Source: Nymphaea colorata (lineage: Eukaryota > Streptophyta > Magnoliopsida > Nymphaeales > Nymphaeaceae). From it: a stretch of DNA of 64,000 bases. The stretch is from positions 33,205,706-33,269,705 of the forward strand of contig NC_045139.1 of NCBI RefSeq assembly GCF_008831285.2, in the 5' to 3' direction. Positions 54,101 to 64,000 of this stretch are shown one piece after another. Position 1 is the first letter of the stretch, and each line of letters begins with the position of its first letter. A program made the translations under genes and the position numbers. Below the pieces are notes generated by a model. That model had not been told where the DNA came from, did no database searches, and was given only the letters and a program-made list of their open reading frames with translations.

Positions 54101-57000
54101 TATCAGAGGTTGGATGATTAGTACCAATCAATAATTTGGAAGGACTTCACAAGTGTATTTTCTATGTAGAAAAACTGATTATCTCATAAATACCATACCA
54201 AGTCCCATCAATTCAATTTCCTTTTCGAGAAATACAAGGCAACAAAATAATACAAATAAAGAGATCTATTCATTGAGGGTAAAAGCCAAAGCCAATGCCC
54301 TGACAATTCCAATCGATGAGTCAACTGATATCTGTGATTTCACATTCATTATAGTAACCTGTGCTAATATATTAAATAAAGAGTAACATTTTGGAGCTTG
54401 TCTTTTGGTCCTTGATGTTCTAATAATAAGTAGGGCAACCCTATTTATCCTTTGACTCCTTAAGGAAATAGGGCCATTGTAGAGGTCACTGTTGGCACGG
54501 TCGCTCTTGCCACTTATCACCAATACTAGGTGCATTTGGAACGACCACAAGGCACCAACGACACCAGAACAGACGGGGAACACCCGCCATTAACTATCTG
54601 ACATGCCCTGAGGTGTCCTTGTCTTATAGCACGAGGAAACGTCACTCAATGGTGGGAAAGGATCATCGAAACCAAGAACAAGCCAAACAGATAGTCACCA
54701 CCTTCCCCCCCACCCCATCAAAAGTCTCCATCACTGTGACGTGATGTTACCGGAGTGACGCCTATCTATTGTTGGGTAATAGCTAAAAGGAGACAGACGG
54801 CTAGAATAACCCTTACAACTATTCCAATGTGCATCAACTGGACATTCACTGCAGCGAGTGAACTAGTGAAAAGTTTGTGGATAGAGGAAAAAGAAGTCCT
54901 TGTTTGCGACCCTAAAATTAAAAAAGGTCATGAGCTCAACATTGATTCTGCAAACTTATGTCAAAATCTACCACGAGTTTGCATATTTTTACTTTGTTTA
55001 CTAAAAGAATCATTTGCCGTGAAAGTAGATTCACCTTTTTTTTTTTCCTTCGATATGTATGGTGTAGTCATGCACGGTTCTAGTCATACACATGCCTTAA
55101 GTTGGAACCAGCAGAGCTTCCAATTGGTAACTCAGTCGATCATTGATTCAGCTGAACCAATTATGAATGGGCTATTTAAAAAAATATTTTCTAAAGAACT
55201 AAAGAAAACATAAATGATAAAAATATAAAAAAAAATTATATAATATTTTGAAAAGTAATTAAAGGTAGCATGTGGTACTCTTAAACTAAAATAGTACAAA
55301 TATTCATCGACCAAATCGTTCCGTTAACATTGTATTAGTGGCATTCAAGTGAAAAGGCTCAAACACACCCTTGATTAGAATGTGGAGAAGGGGATATGGA
55401 GATAGGATAGGAAGTCTTCCCTGCACTAAAGTTCTTTTCTATTAGTTCGATGATGATTCATTCTATGTCATTACTTAAAGCAAAATTTTTGGTTTAAGAG
55501 GATACCTTCCAGGAAAAAGAAAAAAAAAAAAACATCAGTCCACTTTCTTAGAACTTGTGTTCCAAGTGTCAAGCTGGTTACATATTGGTAATGTAATGTA
55601 TAATTTTAGTTTAGTTGTCCTGATGAGGTTGTGTTTTTTCTCTCATATAGTATAAAAGGCTCTACTTTTCACTGCACAATATTGGCAAAACCTTCATTTA
55701 GTTTAAGTTTTATCATCAATGAAGTATGATGCATTTAACCGTTTTCACATAATACATGGCAATGACATTAAAATAGTTATATTTAAGATTTTGGCAAGGA
55801 ATTATATATATGCTTAAAGACTTTACACTTATTGACTTGTATCTTCATTGATATTTCTTTTGAGTGTCAAATTAGAATGGGTTAATAAGGGTTATTGATT
55901 ACAACCCATTAAACTGGGCAACCTTGTCTCTTTTGAGTCACAATAATAACTGGTGTTGGCATCAGAGTCAAGCAATTTTCGGATTCAAGAGCTCATAAAC
56001 CTTAAAGACGATCGATCCTGAATATCTCAATGTATAGCAATGCTGAAAGTATTCCATTCTTGTAACGACTTGGCTTATTTCCAAAACGAGATTGAGCTTT
56101 CAGTTCAGCAGATGTCAACTCGCCTTCTAGCAGCTTCCATTCTAATCCCAAAAATGCTATGATTCAAGACAATCAATCACTCAACCACCCCCCTTTATAA
56201 GTCTGAAGATTTCCTACAATCTTTAGTAGGAGACAGAACTTCTCAACAGGGTGTCACAACTAGCGAGTCATTTTCTTGAAACTAAGCACTTCTATCTGAC
56301 CTCCATATGTAAAAAGCCTGAGAATGAACTTGATAGCTATTCCCTTTCATTCTTATAATCCGAGTCCATTGATAGATTTATAAGAAAACCAATTTTTTAC
56401 CAAAAAAACATGTTTTTCTTTACTTATTTTTCTAAATTAAGCGCCTTGACAAGATGGCAATAAAAAATGTGAACCAAGTCCTTTTTTGTATTCGTTTTTT
56501 CTGGTTACAGCTAGAAAACTCAAAGGCAAACCATTCATATGGGCCTAAGTGAGGCCTAAGTTCTGGTGGACAGAGGTGGGTTCTCAGGATAGCTTATGCC
56601 CCTAACTTACTGCACCACGTATGAGATTAGGCCCCTAACTTACTCTTCCATGACAAGTAGAATCTTGCATACTTCATTCATTGCCGCATACTCGCCAGAC
56701 AGTTTACAAAACCACATTCTCAATGAAGCCTCATTCATAACCAAACCTGGACACCCAAGAGTAAACCCTTAGTCTGTAAGCAAGCATGGACATAAAGGGC
56801 ATGACTCTGTATCTCAATCTAGGATGAAACAGCTTATTTCCAGAAGGGAATTTCGTTGAGGAGCCATACTTTAACTACAAAATAATGTACATGTTTCTGA
56901 ATCTCCTGACATGGGATCCAAGCTTTATAGATATCATCAGAAAGGGATAGTCCTTGCTCTTATCCATTGGTTTCAAGTGTCAAATTACAAATTTAAATTG
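54101..57000. other. Intergenic; one unexplained 152-codon ORF
   Basis: The frame 54755-55213 (+) is the longest unassigned one outside low-complexity DNA. Its translation includes SELVKSLWIEEKEVLVCDPK and QSFQLVTQSIIDSAEPIMNG, with no motif I recognise and a phenylalanine run in the middle. It may be chance or a very decayed transposon frame. Nothing else in this stretch suggests a gene. Confidence 0.4.
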
Positions 57001-57178
57001 AACCAAATCCCTTTTTTATTGAATAACAAGATATATATATATATATGGTCTTTGTAACATACCCAAACTGCTCATGTATTTTCTCATCTTCCAGTCTTGA
57101 GATGAGCAGTCCAATCATCCTACAAGTTTAGGTTTTCATATCACTCCTAAAATCTTGTCAATCAGAATCTTATGTGGG

Positions 57179-57325
57179 GTGTGTGTGTGTGTGTGTGTGT
57201 GTATTCTTGGATTCCTCCAGCCATCCGGCCCCTCACACACCCAGCTCTGTGAGGGGAAAGCTGGGTTTGTGATGGGCCGGATGGTTGGAGGATTTCAGCT
57301 CCTATATGTATACACACACACCAAA
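57179..57325. repeat. 34 bp-arm hairpin flanked by (GT)n and (AC)n
   Basis: Arms 57213-57246 and 57259-57292 are inverted copies (about 31 of 34 positions agree, one difference being a G-T wobble) around a 12-base loop. The core reads CCATCCGGCCC / GGGCCGGATGG and CCCAGCT / AGCTGGG. Outside them a (GT)n run at 57179-57202 faces an ACACACACAC tract near 57312-57321, so the pairing can extend. GC content is well above the surroundings. It could be a small foldback element or a transcribed hairpin; no gene uses it. Confidence 0.75.
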
Positions 57326-57417
57326 AAAAAAAAAAAAAAAGTTCCCAACTTAAAAGCATTCAAAAAGACGGAGAGAGAGAGAGATCACCTTCTTGAGGTA
57401 GTAAAGAGATTACCACG

Positions 57418-57423
<6 letters not shown>

Positions 57424-57460
<37 letters not shown>
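57424..57460. repeat. (CA)n(TA)n microsatellite
   Basis: A CGCGCACACACAC run passes into TATATATA. Simple sequence just past the 3' end of the RPN10 relic. Confidence 0.85.
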
Positions 57461-57461
<1 letters not shown>

Positions 57462-58190
57462 AACCAATGGAAAAGAGAAGGCAAAATTGATTACGGGAAC
57501 GTTAGAAAAGAAAGACAAATACTCTTGCTACTAAAGAAAAGATAAAACAGATCCAGATTGTTAAGAGTATTCAGTATAGTTACGTGCAATAGCTGTACGA
57601 GATGCCAGCTGAAGATAATCATTTATCACCATCCTTTGTAGAATCATCTTTCTTTTTCACCTAAAGGCTATACGTGGACAAAATACATGTGTGAGAACCA
57701 AAGTGCCAAAATCAAAGAAAAAATATCACACTGTAAATGGATTCCTCAATGAATTCTAAGCTTGCACCACAGAATCGTGACACCCATAGGCAAGTTCACC
57801 CAGAGTCCAGAGAGTATAATCAACAAAGCTGGACTTGTTCCAATTTCATATAAACGGACAAAAATCTCACCGTACTGGATGGACATGATCCATAATCCCA
57901 GATACATTATTAGACCATAACAGCAAAAATCTTTAACAGACACCTTTCAGGAACACTGGTACTTCATCAAGCACTGCATACTGCCCATGAAAGGTACAAA
58001 GTAGTAGATCGTGTAATCATTAGGTAATAATATATGTCATCAGATTCAAATGTAATGTAATCAATATTATCATTGACAAGTGCTTACAGGATACTTCTTT
58101 TGAAAGTTGTAATTTTGCAGATTTTCTTCTGTTTGAAGTTTCAATAAATAAAGGAAAAATTTTGAGAAAAGTACCAGAAACTGGAATTAG

Positions 58191-58216
58191 CAAAAAAAAA
58201 AAAAAAAAAAAAAAAT
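58191..58216. repeat. Poly-A tract
   Basis: About 25 A on the plus strand, inside an intron of the RPN10 relic. It could mark an old retroelement tail, but no associated element was seen. Confidence 0.7.
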
Positions 58217-60037
58217 TAACATGAGCCTTCACAAACAAGCAAACACGGAAATAGTTGCCACCTTGAACTAACAAGAAAACAGCCAAACTTGAATCAACTG
58301 AGACTCAGGCAACTACGAAGGGAGAGGTAAAACCAACGTACAAACAAGAAATGGTAGCAGGTGCTTTAAATGCCATTAAGTGCAAAAATATACAGTTTCA
58401 CATTTAAATGACATGGAATGCACACACACACTCAAAAATGATGTAATTATCACCTATATTTCACCAGGAACAACTCAGTTCTTGCTTACTAGTGCCAAAC
58501 AAGCCAATAGGAGCTGTAATGAACTCCTTAGATATTATTATTATATTATTATTATAAAAATTTATAAATAACTGCCTGAATTTATAAAATAAGTCAACAG
58601 ACACATTTCATGAATGAAAAGTATCAAAATATACTTTAAAAGCTATGTACCATAAAAGATCATTTCTTTTAGAAAAGAAATTTTACCACATGCCACATGT
58701 TTTAAATCAATTTCTCAGCAAGATCACATTTCCCTCTCTCTTTCATTTTGTCTTTACAATCACACAGAAAAGGGTGAAATCACAAAGACACCGTCACACT
58801 AGCCAAAAAATGTAATTTAAAAAAGAATTTTTTTATATAAAGGTGCTTTTTTGTTAGGGATAAAATGGTCTTCTTAAATTTTTAATTCATGAAGAGCGTG
58901 TTCATAAATTAATTAAAAAGTTAGGTAGTTATTTATAATTTCTCAAACATTATTTGTAATTTTGTATATTATTATTATTATTACATAGATGGGAATCTGA
59001 CACGGCCCGACAAACCCCCATAAGCTTACCTCTGAGCCACTGTAGGGACACCTGTAGTCCTTTATTGAAGTATCATCACAATTGACCCCAGGAAGCTGAA
59101 AAAACAATCGCCTATTGTAAGAGAAAGTTTCACCCCATCATGATCATCATAGAATGAAGCCTATGATGCATAATGCAGTTGCAAATATGCATACATACAT
59201 ACACAAGTGTGCATACACACACACGCACATATATATACATATATTTAGAACTTAAAAATATTGATAACCAGGCAGCCACCTTACATAAAATAAGACTTCC
59301 AAGTGAAATCCTGAGTAAATGATAGATGACAGGAAATTTTGTCCTCTAGTACTTTGGTCATCTAAGATTGAGAGGAAATGCCTTTTTCAGTGTCTCCTGC
59401 ATAGACATATGCAGTGTTGCAAGTTACGAAGAAGAAAAGGAACATAAGTTTAGACATTCAAAACTAACAAATTTCCATCTCAAAGAATAGATAGAACAAC
59501 GACAAAAGAAAATCACTATCGCATACTTCAGAAGCATCACCAGGTTGACAAGATAACTACACGTTCAAAACCTATGAGCATGCGCAGACTGCTGTAAGGT
59601 TAGTTTATGCAAATGAACTTTGTGAGAAGTGTTTTTTCACCAGTCATAAACAAAGAAACCCACATGTCTTCTCACCTGAGAGAGTTGGCATAGAGCAAAT
59701 AGGCACCAAAGGGCTTGGGAGTCCTAGACATGGCTGATCCAAGTAGTTGGTATAGAGCAAATAGGGTGGACATGGCAAAAACATTATCTCCTTTGTTCTT
59801 ATAATTCATTAGCATATTCCTCTTCCATTGTAAGCTTGATAAGTGCTTGAGAGAGAGGATTCACCGCCTCTGTGAAAAAGGAAGGACTTAACAATTAACG
59901 TGATTGAATCTTGTCTAAATCCAACAAGAATTTTACAGAAATGCTCTTCTTGAACTTGCTTTTGTCAAGGTTGTATATCTCTCTCTCTATCTCTCTACTA
60001 AATGATGACTCTATCTTTTGTTGGCATCTAGGGACAT

Positions 60038-60317
60038 TAAGTTTGGACCGTCCGATCATCGGATGGCCTAGACCTCTCCTCTCTCTCTCTCTCTCTCCCC
60101 CCCTCTCATCTTCTCAAAGGAGAGCTCAGTGGCTCCTCCCCTACCAACGTAGGCGTGTGTGGCCGCCGGTGGTGACGGTGGCCCACGGGCCCACAGGGGC
60201 CCCTGTTGCAAGAAAAGGGGAAAGGGAGGAGAGGGATTCACGAGGAGAGAGAGAGGAAGAGGGAAGGAAAAAATGGAGATCTGGGCTATCCGATTCTAGA
60301 TCGGACGGCTTAGGTTT
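60038..60317. mobile_element. ~280 bp inverted-repeat element inside the RPN10 relic
   Basis: The left end is TAAGTTTGGACCGTCCGATC and the next bases ATCGGATGGCCTAGA. The right end reverse-complemented is AAACCTAAGCCGTCCGATC followed by ...ATCGGATAGCCCAGA. These give matching inverted ends around a GC-rich, (CT)n- and (GA)n-bearing centre unlike the surrounding AT-rich DNA. It sits in the gap where the missing RPN10 exons would be expected. Non-coding. Confidence 0.5.
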
Positions 60318-60341
60318 GATATCCCCTTCATGTCTAAAAAA

Positions 60342-60362
60342 ATCTAAAGCATTCAGGGACTA

Positions 60363-60434
<72 letters not shown>

Positions 60435-60455
60435 TAGTCCCTGAATGCTTTAGAT
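60342..60455. repeat. Perfect 114 bp palindrome with (TA)n centre
   Basis: The 25-base arm beginning ATCTAAAGCATTCAGGGAC and ending TACTCA (60342-60366) is repeated exactly in inverted orientation at 60431-60455. The 64 bases between are an alternating TA run, which is itself self-complementary. The entire 114 bp can therefore fold without mismatch. Possibly a tiny foldback element whose centre expanded as a microsatellite. Confidence 0.85.
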
Positions 60456-61928
60456 ATGATGTGTTGACCAACTGATGATGATAACAAATGAAACAAAATT
60501 TATCAGGGAATACCGCCAAGTGCCACATGACAGTTGCATAGTGACCCTTGAGTCCAATATGATACACAAGCAAAAGCAAAAATGGAAAAAGTATGTTGTA
60601 TGCTACGATCCTATAATAGAACTTAAACTGTGCCAACTCTAAATTTCAGCAGTCAGACAAGCAGTATCAAGCCACCTGTTGTGGATGATGGTGGCAATCA
60701 TGAAATAACCTGGCCTGCACATACTCAAACTCAGGCAACCTTCTTTCTCACATTCTTTACCAAATCATCCTAAATAGAGGATTCACTAAACCTGAAACTC
60801 CTGGGACTGATTTCTTTATTGGTTATGTCATCTTCCAGCCTACAATGGGTTTTTTCTAACTCCCTAAACCAATTCAACCATAAAAAATAGATTTCGCAGC
60901 AGTCCGCTTTCACGAGACTTTTGGTTATACAGGTTACGAAATTATATGCAGTTCATCTTAAGCTGCACGCGGTCAAACTTAAAAGTTCCTCTATGTGTCT
61001 GTTTTCAATGTTCTCTACAATTCTCTAGCTCTTTAACAGTCGACATTATACTTCTTTGTAGTAATTAAACCATTTTTGTTGCACTATGCTTTTTTCATGT
61101 TTAATTCTATAGCTCTTCGACATTTGATGTGATAGTTCTGTGTAGTAGTTAAATAACTTGTTTTTGTCGCATTATCATTTTTTCAGATTTCATTCCAAGT
61201 TTTTTTTATCTTTTTGAATTTGAAAAAAAAAAGAACCAAATGGAAATATTTTCCCCCGTTTATCTTGCAGACAAAAATGAAAAAATCAACGACTGAAACA
61301 GCAAATACAGGAACAAGCACCAAAGATGAATTTAAAAAGTGCACCTTCGATCTGCAAACTTACCACGTGTACAAACCAAAATCATCCCAAAATAGCTGGC
61401 AAGGGTGAAAAGAACACGGACGGATTTTTCTCCCATGTCAACAACCCAAGAGTGTTCTCCGGATTTGACTGCATCATTCAACAGTAACCCACAATCAGAA
61501 AAGCCTACGCCTAATAAAGTACAACTGACAGCATTCGTCCCAGACATAGTCCCGATAAATAAACCGGCCCAATTGTGCATGAAAATCCCAGAATCGAAAA
61601 GGAAAACCAGAATGAGATAAAATTAACATCGGAGCGATTTTGAACACCAGAAGTCAAGGGAAGTAAACAGGGACGAGATATCAATACCTGGAGTTCACTT
61701 CGCAGTTCGCATATCAAGTTAACAGTTTCGGCCTGCATTTGTAATCGGTTGTGAGAGTTGTCGCGATTCGTCATCCACTCCGAATTGTCAATGAAGACCA
61801 TAGTTGCCTGGCAGTCAAATTCGGAGACCCCTCTCACCATTCCCGAACAGGATAAAGAAGCAAAAGATGGAAATGTCGATAGAGAGGAAGAAGAAAGACA
61901 CCGACTGTTGGGTTACCTCGAGAACCAT

Positions 61929-62223
61929 GGCGGATGATTTAGAAGGGAACGACTCGACAAAATCCTTGCGCTCTCCCTCCAAGAAAGCTTCCCTCTTTGT
62001 TGCCCCTCTGAATATAAATGGATGGATTCGGGTCCGAAAGCGGGTAATAGCCACCGTTTGCTTTTAAAATATTTACAAAGAAGAAGGCCGAACATTGGAA
62101 ATATAACAAAAGCGCGGCTGCATTCGAAATTATTTCATTTCACGGCTTGACTTATCAAACAGTTTTAGCAAAATTAGCAAACCGTCAAAATTTCCTTTTT
62201 ACCCCTTCGGCATGTCCTATCAT

Positions 62224-62263
<40 letters not shown>

Positions 62264-64000
62264 AAGACCTTTCTTTGAAACTTTTGAAATTTTCACCTAA
62301 AATAGTTGTTCGACTTGTTTAACTAAATGGGTGTTTAATAATAAGACCACTGTGTAATTGGAGTATATGTTCTTCAAACTGTTCCAAGAACATGATGTTC
62401 CAGAAATCAAAGTTGTGTGATTTATATGTTGTGTTTGATTGTTGGATCTAAACAAAATTACTTAGAATTACATTATGTTCCCAAAACAAGAACATAGAAT
62501 TTCATATAATGTGTTTTACTAATATGAGTAATTGGTAGATCCTAGACCATTATGTCAGGGATAAAAACTAGACCCCTCAAAATTGATTGTTGAAACATTT
62601 TTTTTTCACAATTTAACTGTATAAATATGATCCTAAGAATGCTGTGATGAGAAACATATATTAAGTTAACTTTTTTTAAGTCTAATAATGTTTTTTATAT
62701 AAATAGAAAATTGAACGCTTATGTAACATCAAAATTTTTGTAGTAGAAAAATCAAATGTTTTCTATCAAAATAACTTGGTTAAGCTAGTGCGTATAGGCA
62801 TTTTAGAAGTGTTCACAGTTTCTTAAAATATCACAAGAATTTAAGAGGCCCGGTTATTATACCAAACCTAAGTGGTCTGAGATACACCAATTTTCCTTAG
62901 ATATTCCAAAAATATAATATTTTTTTATTAAATGCCCTCTGAGATGGACGCCGAAGGAAAGAGAAATTGCACAGAATTGGTGGCACTCAAGTTCTCCTTA
63001 GTAGACATGATCATCTTCAATTCTTGAGAATGCATGCAGATATAAAAAAAAAAAAAAAAAAATCCATTCAAGAGCTCAGAATCTATCCTCCAGGTTCAAT
63101 ATCAATGTTGATGCATGCGCTCTTTAAACTAGAGATTTCCTTTTAGATGGCATCGCACATTCGCACTTCATTTGTAGTTGATTGGTTTAATGATTTCATT
63201 AGTGTTCTCAGTCTCAAAGAAGTCTCCCACCCGAGGAAGAGGATCTGAGCACGTCTGAAACTCAATGGTCCTTTGTTGATTGGGAGGAAGTTTTGAATCA
63301 AGAGTGCTCTTTATTGGTGCTTCCCAAGCATCTACAGATCATTCCCCTTCTATGAACTATGAAATATGAATCAAGTCCTATTCATCCAAGGAGTAAGCCA
63401 TATTTGTTGTTGTTGTAAGTACTGGGTTGATAACGTTGAGTGCAGGAACAATGTAGAATCTGCATGGCCCTTTCCAGTTTATGGATGACTGATGATCAGA
63501 GCTAAAAAAAAAAATGGCCTGATGAAACGAAAGGAAGGGAGATGAGAACCTGCCTTCCAAATTGATGAGGCCAGACATAGCCTTCAACATATTCAGATGT
63601 TGCTCTTCCCCACGATCTCAGACTCGCAAGAGGAAGAAATTTTGTTGCACAGAGAATTGAACAAATTGCTCCTAAAAGAAGAACCTATGTGGAAAAAATG
63701 ATCTTGTGTATTCGATGGACGAAGGGGATAATAACAATTATTTGTTTGGACGGTAGTTTCTATGGTCAAAGCGAGCACGAAAAAGAATCCGCAGGTAGAG
63801 GTTATAGTAGATGACTCCAAGGAAATTCAGATGGCTTGTAAAGAGCTTTCTTACAATCTTCTAAGCGATGATGGAGCCTCTGGTAATACATTATGGCCTT
63901 TGGCAGAAGAGTCTAAAGTTTTTAGATCGAGAAATCTTTGTCTTGCTAATGGAAGTAACTGAGGAGATTCAGGTTGCAATCAGCGGTTTTGATAAAGATA
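61929..64000. other. Upstream of the RPN10 relic; no gene recognised
   Basis: It includes (CT)n at 62225-62259 and a poly-A run near 63042-63061. A 66-codon frame at 63762-63962 (+), MVKASTKKNPQVEVIVDDSK onward, is moderately protein-like (acidic, no low complexity). It has no recognised motif and may be an exon of a gene continuing beyond the window. Confidence 0.4.

Larger units (their letters stand above)
57619..61928 (-). pseudogene. RPN10: RPN10 (26S proteasome ubiquitin receptor) relic, five exons left
   Basis: Minus-strand pieces are 61917-61928 (MVLE), 61688-61807 (ATMVFIDNSEWMTNRDNSHN, ending RSELQ), 61364-61468 (SNPENTLGLLT, then a one-base frameshift, then GEKSVRVLFTLASYFGMIL), 59030-59095 (LPGVNCDDTSIKD...SGSE) and 57619-57660 (VKKKDDSTKDGDK, stop). 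Each has GT-AG borders. They correspond to the start of the RPN10 vWA domain (family MVLEATMxxxDNSEWMRNGD, SNPENTVGILTMAG) and to its last two exons (LPGVDPNDPSVKD; Lys/Asp-rich tail). RPN10 binds polyubiquitin and holds lid to base in the 26S proteasome. The exons for most of the vWA domain and both ubiquitin-interacting motifs were not found between 59.1 and 61.3 kb, which instead holds transposon-like DNA. Introns are kept, so this is an unprocessed, decayed duplicate, not a retrocopy. Confidence 0.75.

Noticed and set aside
54755-55213. 152-codon plus-strand frame considered as a gene
   Set aside because: It has no recognisable motif, a poly-Phe run from a T-tract, no promoter or splice context and AT-rich composition like its flanks. 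Kept only as an unexplained ORF.
57155-57490. 111-codon frame over the hairpin with repeated 'QPSGPS.TQL' on both strands
   Set aside because: The mirrored peptides on the two strands are a by-product of the inverted repeat, and the ends are microsatellite translations.
57619-61928. RPN10 locus considered as a functional gene
   Set aside because: The exons for most of the vWA domain and both ubiquitin-interacting motifs were not found, and exon 3 has a one-base frameshift, so a working ubiquitin receptor is not possible.

Overview
This is a nuclear genomic window from a land plant, almost certainly a flowering plant. The evidence is GT-AG introns, AT-rich non-coding DNA, many (TA)n/(CA)n/(GA)n microsatellites, a PLS-type PPR gene, an amino acid permease of the plant AAP family and a plant ADF. 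I cannot name the species. No bacterial operon, CRISPR array, rRNA or tRNA gene was seen.

Layout. 1-3.2 kb: intergenic DNA with small inverted-repeat elements. 3.2-5.0 kb (+): an intronless pentatricopeptide-repeat ORF that looks 5'-truncated. 5.6-7.0 kb (+): a gene graveyard, with a decayed duplicate of the 5' end of the RH28 gene followed by the frameshifted last exon of an ERD7/senescence-domain gene. 7.35-14.35 kb (-): a seven-exon amino acid permease (504 aa) with a clean TATA box. 14.7-20.0 kb: intergenic, with CACTA-like debris, a long hairpin element and a ~1.3 kb block absent from the duplicate copy of this promoter. 20.1-40.2 kb (+): a complete DEAD-box RNA helicase of the RH28/DRS1/DDX27 type. 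It can be joined as 19 exons with consistent phases into 750 aa. Its introns hold a tandem repeat, a 1.16 kb TIR-like element, a ~0.43 kb TIR element and a GRAS-gene fragment. 45.3-46.5 kb (-): a three-exon ADF5-type actin-depolymerizing factor (143 aa). 46.6-57.6 kb: mostly gene-poor, repeat-rich DNA. 57.6-61.9 kb (-): a relic of the proteasome subunit gene RPN10 that keeps only the first three and last two exons. 62-64 kb: nothing recognisable.

The intact genes do unrelated jobs: 60S ribosome biogenesis (RH28), amino acid uptake (AAP), actin filament dynamics (ADF5) and probably organellar RNA processing (PPR). No joint pathway is implied. The window's real interest is its turnover. Four gene fragments (RH28 5' end, ERD7, GRAS, RPN10) sit beside at least three families of short inverted-repeat elements and three long hairpins or palindromes. 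I found no convincing new enzymatic or defence system; the hairpins and the multi-copy small elements are the best candidates for something undescribed. All exon joins were made by eye from reading frames, splice signals and remembered family similarity, with no database search.
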